DNA of 64,000 nt from Pedobacter sp. (GCA_031119475.1 JAVHXV010000005.1:62001-126000), one strand, 5' to 3'. Counted from the first letter of the stretch, positions 16,818 to 25,388 are shown. Numbers and translations are program-made. The notes: a model not told the origin generated them from the sequence alone.

Positions 16818-17968
16818 TATTTACTGAAAAAATTCGACGACAATTTGTCAAATGATGGCGTAAGGCGATGATGCCATTTGCCAATGACCGTTCCGTTTTT
16901 GAGCAACAGCAGACCTGGATTTGCCCTTACCATACTTTTTAGCGGCACAGGATCTGCATAAAAAACCTCCATGAACAGTTTTTTCCTTTTGCTGAAGGCA
17001 TCGGCATCTGCAGCCGAATTAGAAGTGAGCAACACTGTCCGGATATTGAACTGCTCTGCGGCATTCAAAGCTAACGCATTCAGCTCATTGATGGATTCTT
17101 CGTTGGTCGCCTTCAGATCATAAGCCACTATAATCAGGTTGTAATATGGATTTTCGATCAGTTCTTTTGTATAGTCTGTGCCAGAAGCATCGGTAATCAT
17201 CAGGTCCTTGATCTTTACATCATAGCCTTTTTTGAGCAGCTTACGTTCCGGTGTGCCCACTACTTCCCAATTTTCATCTTTCCAGACTTCGAGCTTCATG
17301 TAATCCTTGTCGCTCATCGTTTTGGTTTCACCTGTTTTTTTATTTTTCAACTGGTACATGATGAGATATTCATCCTGGGCCGCCCCTTCGGGAATCTTCA
17401 TGGATTCAGGAATATTTGTACCAACTTTATAGGGCAGAAAATCGATAATCGGCAAAAAATTATAGGTATATAGACCAAAAAGTACTGAAATGGAAGTAAT
17501 TGCAATAAAAATCCACCTCTGCACCTTAGGATTTTCGGTTACGGGTGAGATCGATTTTCTTTTAAGGAAAAGATAGACAATCAATACAAGCAGTATCAGA
17601 TCCTTGCTAAAGGATTGCCATGGTGTAAGTGGAATGGCATCGCCAAAGCAACCGCATGAGGTTACCACTTTGAATGCTGCAGATACAAAGGTCAGGAAAG
17701 TAAAGAAAACGATGAGTGTGAATAAGCCCTTAGCTACTTTTTCTCGCCAAAATCCAAATAAGAGCAATCCGCCTAAAATAATTTCCAGGGTGCAGAGAAA
17801 AATAGCTATTCCGGTGGCCCAACTGCTCAGAAAATCCAAGTGGAACACTTCGAAATACTCCTGCAACTTATAGCCAAATCCCAAAGGATCATTGGCCTTG
17901 ATGAGGCCAGAGAAAATAAACAACAGCCCCACAGACCATCTCGAAAAATTCAAGGCTAATCTTTGCAT
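16817..17968 (-). CDS. BT_3928-type DoxX/MauE-like membrane protein with thioredoxin-like end
   Basis: A 383-residue protein with four to five helices. The first part resembles DoxX/MauE (LLFIFSGLIKANDPLGFGYK, then TSCGCFGD with two cysteines in a helix, as in methylamine-utilisation and vitamin K reductase-like proteins). After a helix near 150-170, a periplasmic part includes EYLIMYQLKNKKTGET and a thioredoxin-like fold end (VRANPGLLLLKNGTVIGKW) without a CxxC. A redox role is likely. It overlaps the permease by one base. Confidence 0.8.
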   Translation of the reverse strand: MQRLALNFSRWSVGLLFIFSGLIKANDPLGFGYKLQEYFEVFHLDFLSSWATGIAIFLCTLEIILGGLLLFGFWREKVAKGLFTLIVFFTFLTFVSAAFKVVTSCGCFGDAIPLTPWQSFSKDLILLVLIVYLFLKRKSISPVTENPKVQRWIFIAITSISVLFGLYTYNFLPIIDFLPYKVGTNIPESMKIPEGAAQDEYLIMYQLKNKKTGETKTMSDKDYMKLEVWKDENWEVVGTPERKLLKKGYDVKIKDLMITDASGTDYTKELIENPYYNLIIVAYDLKATNEESINELNALALNAAEQFNIRTVLLTSNSAADADAFSKRKKLFMEVFYADPVPLKSMVRANPGLLLLKNGTVIGKWHHRLTPSFDKLSSNFFSK

Positions 17969-17970
17969 TT

Positions 17971-18522
17971 TTATGAGGCTTTATTGACGTCCAATTTAAT
18001 GAGTGCGAATACGGCGTAATTTAGCATGTCCTGATAATTGGCTTTTACACCCTCAGAAGCAAGGGTCTGGCCCAGGTTATCTTCAATCTGTTTGACCCTG
18101 AAGATTTTCATCAAGATCAGGTCGGTCAGGGAACTGATCCGCATGTCGCGCCAGGCCTCGCCATAATCGTGGTTTTTGGCAAACATCAGTTCTTTGGTCT
18201 CGCTGACCCTTTTATCGAAAAGATGCGCCACCGTATCTACATCCAGTTCATTGGGCTGTTCAGCTGAAAGTTCGAGCTGGAGCATGGCGATTACACAGTA
18301 ATTTACAATACCGATATATTCTGAGGTAATGTCTTCGTCTATTTTGGCAATTTTTTTGTCTTCGAGCGTCCGGATGCGCTGCGCTTTGATAAACAGCTGA
18401 TCAGTGATGGACGATGGCCTTAGAATGCGCCATGCGGTTCCATAATCCTTCGTTTTCTTCATAAACAGCGATCTGCATGTCGCGATCACCTGGTCGAATT
18501 CCTGAGACGTATTTACTGCCAA
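17971..18522 (-). CDS. DUF1599 protein with two tandem copies of the domain
   Basis: A 183-residue protein made of two similar halves. The first has KDYGTAWRILRPSSITDQLFIK (read in two parts: KDYGTAWR, SSITDQLFIK) and the second HDYGEAWR and SSLTDLILMK; each ends in a NY-C/A-VIALIQL-like helix. The domain has been grouped with nucleotide-modification-associated domains, but its chemistry is unknown to me. It is the first gene of the minus-strand operon and diverges from folP across only about 50 bp. Confidence 0.82.
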   Translation of the reverse strand: MAVNTSQEFDQVIATCRSLFMKKTKDYGTAWRILRPSSITDQLFIKAQRIRTLEDKKIAKIDEDITSEYIGIVNYCVIAMLQLELSAEQPNELDVDTVAHLFDKRVSETKELMFAKNHDYGEAWRDMRISSLTDLILMKIFRVKQIEDNLGQTLASEGVKANYQDMLNYAVFALIKLDVNKAS

Positions 18523-18557
18523 AACAATGAAAATAGTTAGTTTAAAGCTTTAATCCC

Positions 18558-18565
18558 TATTTTTG
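18558..18565 (+). promoter_or_regulatory. Predicted -7 element for folP, short leader
   Basis: TATTTTTG fits TAnnTTTG. It ends only 6 bp before the ATG at 18572, so the transcript should have almost no 5' leader. No exact -33 TTTG is visible at the correct spacing. Confidence 0.45.
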
Positions 18566-18571
18566 TGGGAA

Positions 18572-19441
18572 ATGATGGCTAAAGATACATTTTTAAACCG
18601 AAAAATCACGCTTAATTGCAAAGGCAGCACCCTTGTTCTCGACCAGCCAAAGGTCATGGCCATACTCAACGCAACACCTGATTCTTTCTTTGCCCAGAGC
18701 AGGGCAAAAAACCTATCGGAGGCCCTGCAAAAAGTCGAATCCTTTTTAGAAGATGGGGCTACATTGATCGATATCGGTGCATATTCATCACGTCCAGGAG
18801 CGATCGACATTTCACCAGCCGAGGAAATGGAACGTTTGATCCCCTTGGTGTCCGAAATCGCCGACAGATTCCCAGAAGCCTATCTATCTATCGATACCTT
18901 TAGGGCCGAGGTAGCCGAAGAAGCCATACAGGCGGGGGCACATGTGATCAATGACATTTCTGGAGGGTCTTTGGATCTGGAGATGTTCACCACTGTAGCG
19001 AAACTTCAGGTTCCTTACATCCTCATGCACATGAAAGGCACGCCACAGAACATGCAGCAACAGGCAAACTATACAGATGTGACCGAAGAAGTTATCAGCT
19101 ATCTTGATGAAAAAATTCTCAAATTAAAAGAATTGGGCGTACAAGATGTAATCATCGATCCCGGTTTTGGTTTTGCAAAAACGATAGCACATAATTTCCA
19201 GCTTTTGCAGCAAATGGAAAAACTGCACCAATTCGGCTTGCCCATCATGGTCGGCTTTTCCAGAAAATCAATGGTTACCAAAGTCTTGGGCAATAAAACC
19301 GCTGATGCCTTGAATGGCACAAGTGTATTGAATACCTCAGCACTATTGATGGGCGCCTCCATTTTGCGCGTTCATGATGTGAAGGAAGCGATGGAATGTA
19401 TCAAGCTAACCGAAAGCATTAAAAATCCAGACCTATATTAG
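18572..19441 (+). CDS. folP: Dihydropteroate synthase
   Basis: A 289-residue cytosolic TIM-barrel enzyme joining pABA to dihydropterin pyrophosphate in folate synthesis. Signature motifs: VMAILNATPDSFF (pterin site), DIGAYSSRPGA, SIDTFRAEVA, VINDISGG and the C-terminal RVHDV. Start: the tandem ATGs at 18572 and 18575 are equally possible; the upstream in-frame TTG at 18563 overlaps the -7 element and is unlikely. Followed by cdaA, a gene pair often conserved in Bacteroidota. Confidence 0.95.
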   Translation: MMAKDTFLNRKITLNCKGSTLVLDQPKVMAILNATPDSFFAQSRAKNLSEALQKVESFLEDGATLIDIGAYSSRPGAIDISPAEEMERLIPLVSEIADRFPEAYLSIDTFRAEVAEEAIQAGAHVINDISGGSLDLEMFTTVAKLQVPYILMHMKGTPQNMQQQANYTDVTEEVISYLDEKILKLKELGVQDVIIDPGFGFAKTIAHNFQLLQQMEKLHQFGLPIMVGFSRKSMVTKVLGNKTADALNGTSVLNTSALLMGASILRVHDVKEAMECIKLTESIKNPDLY

Positions 19442-19487
19442 ACCATTCCGCTTTACCCTTTCAGCTTTAATTCCTATCTTAGTCACA

Positions 19488-20297
19488 ATGAAGGGCCTTG
19501 ATTTCGATTTTCTTAAAATTACCTGGGTTGATGGCCTGGATATTATCTTGGTTGCCATTCTCATCTACTATATCTACAGCCTGATCAGGAATACCCTGGC
19601 AGTGAACCTGTTCCTAGGCATGGTGATTATCCTGGTTGCCTACAACATTTTGAAAGCACTGCACCTGAACCTGGTGCCAGATGTGATCAATAAATCTGTC
19701 GACGACAAATTCATCAGCATAGGTATCATCGCATTGATCATCATCTTTCAGCCAGAGATCAGGAGATTTCTCCTCCACATTGGCAAAAGCACCTATCTAC
19801 AGAAAAATAAGGCCTGGTGGGGATTTCTTTTTGGCAGCAAAGATTCTGATCGTGATAACCTGTTGCGCATCAAACCGATTATCGATGCCTGCAAAAGCAT
19901 GAAAAAAACCCGGACTGGCGCACTGATCGTATTTGTGAAGTTTTATGATGACGAACTTTTCGCCAACAGTTGTGAACTGATCGACTCGAAGATTTCCAAA
20001 CGATTACTGGAAAGTATTTTCCAAAAATATAGCCCACTGCATGATGGGGCTGTGGTTATTGCCGAAAATAAAATCAAAAGTGCCAGTTGCATCCTGCCGT
20101 TAACAGACAATGATAAGCTCCCCCCACAATTTGGGCTACGCCACCGGGCAGGTATCGGCGTATCTGAAACCACTGATGCCGTTGCGGTCATCATTTCTGA
20201 GGAAACTGGAGAAATTGCCTATGCCAAGCAAGGCCGTGTTCGAATGAACGTCTCCTTTGGAGAACTGGAAAAATTATTGAACAAGGACTTCCACTAA
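19488..20297 (+). CDS. cdaA: Diadenylate cyclase (c-di-AMP synthase), CdaA type
   Basis: A 269-residue membrane-anchored cyclase. Three N-terminal helices (~14-34, 38-58, 72-92) are followed by the DAC domain (~105-265) with the D186-G-A motif in SPLHDGAVVI and R218-H-R220 in GLRHRAGIG. Both catalytic motifs are intact. The product, c-di-AMP, controls potassium and osmotic balance and cell-wall homeostasis. It begins 46 bp after folP, preceded by a weak TATCTTAG -7-like site at 19475. Confidence 0.94.
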   Translation: MKGLDFDFLKITWVDGLDIILVAILIYYIYSLIRNTLAVNLFLGMVIILVAYNILKALHLNLVPDVINKSVDDKFISIGIIALIIIFQPEIRRFLLHIGKSTYLQKNKAWWGFLFGSKDSDRDNLLRIKPIIDACKSMKKTRTGALIVFVKFYDDELFANSCELIDSKISKRLLESIFQKYSPLHDGAVVIAENKIKSASCILPLTDNDKLPPQFGLRHRAGIGVSETTDAVAVIISEETGEIAYAKQGRVRMNVSFGELEKLLNKDFH

Positions 20298-20301
20298 CTA
20301 G

Positions 20302-20372
20302 GATTACACAGATTGAATAAGATTACATCGATTTAAAGCTAATCAGTGTAATCTTATCTAATCTGTGCAATC
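20302..20372. terminator. Long inverted repeat between convergent genes, bidirectional terminator
   Basis: 26-bp arms 20302-20327 and 20347-20372 with 23 of 26 pairs matched and a 19-nt loop. It fills the spacer between cdaA (+) and the bacilliredoxin gene (-). The phrase GATTACACAGATT within it looks like part of a dispersed repeat. Confidence 0.75.
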
Positions 20373-20378
20373 ATTTAA

Positions 20379-20789
20379 CTAACAGTATTGCTCAAATGCA
20401 CCAATCAGGCTGTCGGCAATCATTTGTGCAGGGCGGCCTTCGATCTGGTGGCGTTCGATCATATGGACCAGCTTCCCATCTTTGAACAGGGCCATTGCTG
20501 GCGATGATGGTGGAAATGGCATCATGTATGCCCTGGCACGATCTACAGCCTCTTTTTCCATACCAGCGAATACGGTCACCAATTTTTGTGGATGTTTTGC
20601 ATTTGATGCGGCCAATTTAGCAGCCGGACGGGCATTCGCAGCCGCACAACCGCATACCGAGTTGACCACTACAAATACAGTTCCTTCTCCCTTGATCGCT
20701 TGATCAACCTCATCTGCCGATTTCAATTCTTCAAAGCCTGCGTTGGTCAATTCGGCACGCATAGGCTCAACTAAATATTCTGGATACAT
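20379..20789 (-). CDS. Bacilliredoxin, BrxA/BrxB (YphP/YqiW) family
   Basis: A 136-residue thioredoxin-fold protein starting MYPEYLVEPM, with the CGC active-site motif (NSVCGCAAANARP). It removes bacillithiol from protein cysteines. The start at 20789 is chosen because it gives the conserved family N-terminus; an upstream extension to 20909 is not conserved-looking. A TATCTTTG -7 element lies on the minus strand at 20837-20844. Together with ytxJ at 58041 it implies that this organism makes bacillithiol. Confidence 0.92.
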   Translation of the reverse strand: MYPEYLVEPMRAELTNAGFEELKSADEVDQAIKGEGTVFVVVNSVCGCAAANARPAAKLAASNAKHPQKLVTVFAGMEKEAVDRARAYMMPFPPSSPAMALFKDGKLVHMIERHQIEGRPAQMIADSLIGAFEQYC

Positions 20790-20836
20790 TTTACTTGAAA
20801 TAAATTTTGGTTTGGCAATTGCACTTTTCGCCACTA

Positions 20837-20844
20837 CAAAGATA
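20837..20844 (-). promoter_or_regulatory. Predicted -7 element for bacilliredoxin gene
   Basis: Minus-strand TATCTTTG, a full match to TAnnTTTG, with a leader of roughly 43 nt to the start at 20789. No clear -33 box at N19-20. Confidence 0.4.
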
Positions 20845-20907
20845 GCAAATATGATGCGCGAAAAATAAGCTTCAAATAAATTAACACTCTGTTGACGGAG
20901 GCCTATC

Positions 20908-20936
20908 AAAAAAAGCAGCCTGTTAAGACTGCTTTT
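20908..20936 (-). terminator. Rho-independent terminator of the CCC-motif gene
   Basis: Read on the minus strand: AAAAGCAGTC, loop TTAACA, GGCTGCTTTT, with a T run following. It lies 3 bp after the stop codon at 20940. Confidence 0.85.
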
Positions 20937-20939
20937 CCT

Positions 20940-21401
20940 TTAATTATGTTGTAAGCTTTCGAGAAATTCCTTCATCGCCTGTTGGTCGGTCACAACGGAC
21001 CATCCCAGCACGAAGCCTGCAATTACAAAAGAAATGATCAATAGGGCGCTCAAGATCAGTCCGATGATGGCACAAACCCTTCCTGCATTAAGATTTTTGT
21101 AGGAACTTGCCGTGTAAGTCTGTGGATAGGCTGCATAAAGCGCACGGTCTTTCTTGCTTACCACCAAGGCGACAATGCTCAAGATCAAACTAATTACGCC
21201 ATAAAAGCAACAGCAGGTAAGGATTGAAATGATCCCAAATACCAAGACTAGCGTGGCATTCGGCAGAGATTGCTGCATGCCCTGCCCGAAATGTCCGGCA
21301 TTTGGTGGCGGAAAACCTCCATGTGGTGGCGGATAGCTTGGCTGCGGATTGGGAGTTGGCGCTGGTTGCGGGGTTTCTTGTGGCAATTGTTCTTCAGACA
21401 T
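20940..21401 (-). CDS. CCC-motif small membrane protein
   Basis: A 153-residue protein with a Pro/Gln-rich N-terminus (~1-45, PQETPQPAPTPNPQPSYPPP), a first hydrophobic segment with three adjacent cysteines (ISILTCCCFYGVISLILS, ~58-82) and a second one (~108-132). This is the layout of Bacteroidota CCC-motif/DUF4190-like proteins and recalls the CD225/dispanin arrangement. Function unknown. It is followed upstream by DUF2752, 3 bp away, so the two are co-transcribed. Confidence 0.75.
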   Translation of the reverse strand: MSEEQLPQETPQPAPTPNPQPSYPPPHGGFPPPNAGHFGQGMQQSLPNATLVLVFGIISILTCCCFYGVISLILSIVALVVSKKDRALYAAYPQTYTASSYKNLNAGRVCAIIGLILSALLIISFVIAGFVLGWSVVTDQQAMKEFLESLQHN

Positions 21402-21404
21402 CGT

Positions 21405-21752
21405 TTAGATCAGTTGATAAGTGATGATTTTATAAATATATTTAGTCAAGATAATTATGGAGATGGCAATATAAAAGATTTTGATGACCAAAGCACCATG
21501 TTTAAAATCTAATTTTAAGTGGGCAAAAGCAAATATCCCCATCCCTATGAGCGGTATTGTTGCTGGGTAAAGCTGTACGGACCTGCTAAGATCACCCTGT
21601 AAAAGCGCAATCACAGAGCGTTGAAATCCGCACCCAGGGCAGTCTAATCCAGAAAGAGATTTGATGGGACAGGCAAGCAGGTGCGCCTGTAACCAATCCA
21701 ATAAGGATTTAACATTTAAAGTGGAAATAACAATTGACAAGTAAAGCATCAT
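21405..21752 (-). CDS. DUF2752 membrane protein
   Basis: A 115-residue protein with the family signature CPGCGFQRS near residue 38, where cysteines and arginine flank a membrane segment, and two more hydrophobic helices (~62-78, 90-108). Such proteins often sit next to CCC-motif/CD225-like genes, as here. Function unknown. The start is either of two adjacent ATGs at 21752/21749. Confidence 0.8.
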   Translation of the reverse strand: MMLYLSIVISTLNVKSLLDWLQAHLLACPIKSLSGLDCPGCGFQRSVIALLQGDLSRSVQLYPATIPLIGMGIFAFAHLKLDFKHGALVIKIFYIAISIIILTKYIYKIITYQLI

Positions 21753-21766
21753 GAACTGAAAGATAA

Positions 21767-22417
21767 TCAGTTTTTGGTAAAACGGAACTGTTTTTTCATC
21801 GCAGCCTTGTGATGATCGTTAATCTTTAGGGCGAAGTCACGATAGTCAAAATCCTTGGCACTGCCACAATCGAGCATATTAAAATAGACAGAGGGTTTAA
21901 GGCTCTCAAAATAATCTATAAAATTACTGCTCCATAAAAGCTGGCAATTTCCGGTAACACGTTTAATGATGCCCGTAATACCTGGCTGTACCCTAATATC
22001 ACGTACATGGTTTGACTCGAGCTTTCCTTGCGGATAGATCAATAGCACGTTGCCAGGCTCGTCTAGGATTTCGGCAATATAATCCATACTGGCCGTCAAT
22101 GATTCTGATCCTGGCGCCACTGAAAAACAACCGAGCCTGGTAAGCCACTTATTCTTTACGATCTGTTCTTCCAATACCATGATATAAACCGTTTTGAGTT
22201 GCGGATTTTGTTTATAAAAGGAGTTCAGGCAGATATGCGATACCCAAAAACCGTCCCAAAAACTAAAATGGTTACAGGCCAAAATATAGGAATGGCCTTG
22301 GAGGATGGGGACATCATTCAACACCATTTTATTAAATCGCCATTTGAAGAGTATTGCCAATACTCTCCAAATGAATAACATCATTTTCGGACCAAAGGGC
22401 TTTGCTTTAATGATCAT
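21767..22417 (-). CDS. PlsC-like 1-acylglycerol-3-phosphate acyltransferase
   Basis: A 216-residue membrane-associated acyltransferase. The HX4D catalytic motif is H50-FSFW-D55 (ACNHFSFWDGF). The second motif region reads LLIYPQGKLESN (EG replaced by QG), and GCFSVAPGSES lies between. Family members acylate lysophosphatidic acid or other lipid acceptors. It overlaps the upstream alpha/beta hydrolase by 11 bp, suggesting a two-gene lipid-related unit. Confidence 0.82.
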   Translation of the reverse strand: MIIKAKPFGPKMMLFIWRVLAILFKWRFNKMVLNDVPILQGHSYILACNHFSFWDGFWVSHICLNSFYKQNPQLKTVYIMVLEEQIVKNKWLTRLGCFSVAPGSESLTASMDYIAEILDEPGNVLLIYPQGKLESNHVRDIRVQPGITGIIKRVTGNCQLLWSSNFIDYFESLKPSVYFNMLDCGSAKDFDYRDFALKINDHHKAAMKKQFRFTKN

Positions 22418-23234
22418 ATAGCAATTGGTATATTTTAGCTGGCAAATTCTCGTTTACCATATCATGGTCTTCATCTAAAATGGTTTTTGTCGCATGAGTT
22501 AAGTTGGCCATTAATTGGTCAGCAATCTTGGCATGATAAACCCGGTCACGTTCCCCAAAAATAAAATGACAGCGCACATGATGCAAATTTAATGCTTTGG
22601 TAAATACATCCTTGCGCACATCCAAATGCCTGGAGTAGGTAACATTACCATAAAAAGCATAGCGCATGGACGGTTCCGCCATTTCCTTGCAGAGCACCTG
22701 GTAATCCTTATCCGCTATCAGTAAAAGTTTTTTTCCTATAAATAAGGCTGTTTTCATCACCCTTGCACTCATAAACAACCGATAAAATATCAGGTTGGCC
22801 GTTTTGTTCTTCGCCAATAGATCAAGCAGAAAAAAAACCCTTAAAAACGATGGGGCCAACATAAAAACATCATCAATTCTGGAGGCCATCAATGTTGTCA
22901 GCACAGACGCATAATGGGTGCCCATAGAGTAAGCAATGACAGAAAACCTTTCGATAGATTCGTGCATGCAGAATGCTTCCATCAGCTCAAGGAAAGCCGG
23001 TATATCAATGGGGTCCTTTATATGGGCCAATGATGGATGACGAAGTTTTGTCTGGTTATGGAAAAAAAGATCAAATCCATAAAACGTATAGCTTTCTCCA
23101 AGCTGCGATTCTAAAACCCGAAACTGTCTTCCATGCATGCCATACCCATGAAAGCATAGCATTGCTTTAGGCCCACTGCCAAAGCGATAATAATGCAGGT
23201 CAACTAATTGATGGTGAAAATACCTGGAGGTCAT
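22407..23234 (-). CDS. Alpha/beta hydrolase
   Basis: A 275-residue cytosolic hydrolase. The oxyanion-hole loop FHGYGMHG, nucleophile elbow IAYSMGTHYAS (S in AYSMG), acid loop FGERDRVYH and histidine DEDHDMVNE are all visible. It is translationally coupled to the acyltransferase (11-bp overlap), so a lipid ester or thioester substrate is plausible. A minus-strand TATCTTCG lies at 23252-23259 as a possible -7 box. Confidence 0.85.
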   Translation of the reverse strand: MTSRYFHHQLVDLHYYRFGSGPKAMLCFHGYGMHGRQFRVLESQLGESYTFYGFDLFFHNQTKLRHPSLAHIKDPIDIPAFLELMEAFCMHESIERFSVIAYSMGTHYASVLTTLMASRIDDVFMLAPSFLRVFFLLDLLAKNKTANLIFYRLFMSARVMKTALFIGKKLLLIADKDYQVLCKEMAEPSMRYAFYGNVTYSRHLDVRKDVFTKALNLHHVRCHFIFGERDRVYHAKIADQLMANLTHATKTILDEDHDMVNENLPAKIYQLLYDH

Positions 23235-23319
23235 TGATTGATTAAAGTTGACGAAGATAATGATTTACTGGAAAGGCTTGCCTATGCTATGATAAGACAA
23301 TCTCCCTTATAGCTGAACT

Positions 23320-23351
23320 TTTGTAAATGACAAGCCTTTGTCGTAACTTTG
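23320..23351 (+). promoter_or_regulatory. Strong predicted promoter of ahcY
   Basis: TTTG (23320-23323), 20-bp spacer, TAACTTTG (23344-23351): a complete match to the Bacteroidota primary-sigma consensus. The leader to the ATG at 23375 would be about 15-20 nt. Confidence 0.75.
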
Positions 23352-23374
23352 CATTTCATTTAAACAATAAAAAT

Positions 23375-24691
23375 ATGTCATCAGTAGAGACAACCTATGT
23401 TCCTTACAAAGTTAAGGACATTTCACTGGCAGAATGGGGCCGTAAAGAGATTCAGCTTGCCGAAGCAGAAATGCCGGGCCTAATGAGCTTAAGGAAAGAA
23501 TTCGGACCATCTAAGCCGCTTGCAGGCGCACGCATCGCAGGCTGCTTGCACATGACCATCCAAACCGCTGTACTTATCGAAACATTGGTAGAGCTTGGTG
23601 CGGAAGTTACCTGGTCATCGTGTAACATTTTCTCAACCCAAGATCATGCCGCTGCGGCAATTGCTGCTGCCGGAATTCAAGTTTATGCCTGGAAAGGCCT
23701 AAATGAAGAAGAATTTGATTGGTGTATTGAACAAACTTTACATTTCGGTCCTGAACGTAAACCATTGAACATGATCCTGGACGATGGTGGTGATTTGACC
23801 AATATGGTATTCGATAGGTTCCCTGAACTGATTGCAGAGATCAAAGGTCTATCTGAGGAGACCACTACCGGTGTTCACCGTTTATACGAAAGAATGAAAA
23901 ACGGGACATTGCACTTACCTGCAATTAACGTGAACGATTCGGTAACCAAATCTAAATTCGATAACAAATATGGCTGTAGAGAGTCATTGGTAGATGCCAT
24001 CCGCCGTGCAACAGATGTGATGATGGCCGGTAAAGTTGCCGTAGTCTGCGGATATGGTGATGTGGGCAAAGGTTCTGCAGAATCGCTTAGCTCGCAAGGT
24101 GTGCGTGTAATTGTAACTGAAATCGACCCGATCTGTGCTTTGCAAGCCGCTATGGAAGGCTATGAAGTGAAAAAATTAGCCACCGCTGTAAAAGAGGCTG
24201 ATATCATCGTTACGACCACTGGTAACTGCGATATCGTGCGCGAGCAACATTTCAGGGCTTTGAAAGATAAAGCCATCGTTTGTAACATCGGTCACTTCGA
24301 TAATGAAATCGATATGGCTTGGTTGAATAACAACTATGGCCATACCAAAGTAGAAATTAAACCACAGGTTGATAAATATACCATTGACGGCAAGGATGTA
24401 ATCGTTTTGGCAGAAGGCCGATTGGTAAATCTAGGTTGCGCAACTGGCCACCCAAGTTTTGTCATGAGTAACTCATTCACTAACCAAACTTTGGCCCAAT
24501 TGGAATTATGGACCAATCCTGGCAAGTATGAAAACAAAGTTTATGTTTTGCCTAAGCACTTGGATGAAAAAGTTGCCCGTCTGCACCTTGAAAAAATTGG
24601 TGTAGAACTTGATGTCCTTGATGCTCACCAAGCCGAATATATCGGTGTAAATGTAGATGGTCCTTTTAAACCGGATACCTATAGGTACTAA
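23375..24691 (+). CDS. ahcY: Adenosylhomocysteinase
   Basis: A 438-residue cytosolic NAD-dependent enzyme splitting S-adenosylhomocysteine into adenosine and homocysteine, which keeps methylation reactions running. Motifs: [30 protein letters not shown], the NAD loop [23 protein letters not shown] and [11 protein letters not shown], plus the C-terminal YRY. The start at 23375 gives the normal N-terminus; an upstream in-frame start at 23327 would include the -7 element. Confidence 0.97.
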   Translation: MSSVETTYVPYKVKDISLAEWGRKEIQLAEAEMPGLMSLRKEFGPSKPLAGARIAGCLHMTIQTAVLIETLVELGAEVTWSSCNIFSTQDHAAAAIAAAGIQVYAWKGLNEEEFDWCIEQTLHFGPERKPLNMILDDGGDLTNMVFDRFPELIAEIKGLSEETTTGVHRLYERMKNGTLHLPAINVNDSVTKSKFDNKYGCRESLVDAIRRATDVMMAGKVAVVCGYGDVGKGSAESLSSQGVRVIVTEIDPICALQAAMEGYEVKKLATAVKEADIIVTTTGNCDIVREQHFRALKDKAIVCNIGHFDNEIDMAWLNNNYGHTKVEIKPQVDKYTIDGKDVIVLAEGRLVNLGCATGHPSFVMSNSFTNQTLAQLELWTNPGKYENKVYVLPKHLDEKVARLHLEKIGVELDVLDAHQAEYIGVNVDGPFKPDTYRY

Positions 24692-24718
24692 GCATAAAGC
24701 TGAAAGATCAAAGCTAAA
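24691..24718. repeat. Short heptamer array overlapping the ahcY stop codon
   Basis: Four 7-bp units AGCATAA, AGCTGAA, AGATCAA, AGCTAAA; the first A is the last base of the ahcY stop codon. It is followed by the terminator at 24739. Confidence 0.65.
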
Positions 24719-24738
24719 ATAGCTTGAGGCTAAATGAA

Positions 24739-24767
24739 GAGGCTTACGAAAGTAGGTCTCTTTTTTT
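24739..24767 (+). terminator. Rho-independent terminator of ahcY
   Basis: Stem GAGGCTTAC (24739-24747) and GTAGGTCTC (24752-24760), with two G-T pairs and a GAAA tetraloop, followed by seven T. It ends ahcY transcription. Confidence 0.85.
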
Positions 24768-25006
24768 GTTTTTGGGCGTTTGATCGGGCTGTACGCTGTA
24801 TCCCTGTAGTAACCCGACAGATTTCAAAAGAGAATAGATGGTTCGTGTATACTTCAGGGGATGCCGCTTCCATCCCTAACGCAATCCATCGCCAGCTATA
24901 CATCGCTACATCGTTAAATGGCGCCGAAAAAGTGCTATGGGGATTTTACAAAATATTGAACAAGGCTTTCCAAAAAATATTTAGCTTTGAATAAAACAAT
25001 CAGAGT
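24768..25006. other. Non-coding spacer, possible decayed or dispersed element
   Basis: After the terminator there are about 240 bp without a credible gene. The stretch contains GGGCTGTACGCTG and GGGATGCCGCTTCCATCCC-like phrases (24847-24875) that remind me of dispersed intergenic sequence in Bacteroidota genomes. An 86-residue open frame crosses it but starts inside the terminator stem. I see no tRNA-like fold. Confidence 0.4.
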
Positions 25007-25384
25007 ATGAGAAAGCTAGCCATCATTTTATTTTTCAGCGCATGTGGATTGATCGCCAATGCGCAAGAGAACAAGCAGGAACTGGGTAAAAAACTGAACA
25101 AACAAGTTGTGGAAATAGCTTGTGGCGAATGCAAATTTAAGATGTCCCAAAGGGATGCCAATGGCAAAGGCAAGAGCTGTGACCTCGCTATCCGCATGGA
25201 TGGAAAAACTTATTTCGTTGATGGAAAAACCGTCGATGATTTCGGAGACGCCCATGCCGAACATGGCTTCTGTAATGCCATCAGCAAAGCGGAAGTAACA
25301 GGAGAAATCGTGAATAACCGATTTAAGGCAAAAACAATTACGCTGATCCCTGAAAAAAGTAAAAAGTTAAAAGTTAAAAGTTAA
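25007..25384 (+). CDS. DUF6370 family exported protein
   Basis: A 125-residue protein with a signal peptide (1-20, IANAQ). The core reads VVEIACGECKFKM, SCDLAIRMDGKTYFVDG and HGFCNAISKAEVTG: four cysteines that could bind metal or form disulfides. The family occurs in Bacteroidota; its function is not known to me. The last residues (KSKKLKVKS) are encoded by the heptamer array at 25354-25388, so the C-terminus seems to have been extended by the repeat. Confidence 0.8.
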   Translation: MRKLAIILFFSACGLIANAQENKQELGKKLNKQVVEIACGECKFKMSQRDANGKGKSCDLAIRMDGKTYFVDGKTVDDFGDAHAEHGFCNAISKAEVTGEIVNNRFKAKTITLIPEKSKKLKVKS

Positions 25385-25388
25385 AAGT
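25354..25388. repeat. Heptamer array running from coding sequence into the spacer
   Basis: Five 7-bp units AAAAAGT, AAAAAGT, TAAAAGT, TAAAAGT, TAAAAGT. The DUF6370 stop codon TAA (25382-25384) is the start of the last unit. The inverse-complementary array at 25528-25555 (units such as CAACTTT) is its likely pairing partner. Confidence 0.8.

Noticed and set aside
24734..24994. Open frame of 86 codons after ahcY
   Set aside because: Its first eleven codons are the ahcY terminator stem and T run, and the rest matches no family I know; the frame is better explained as chance.
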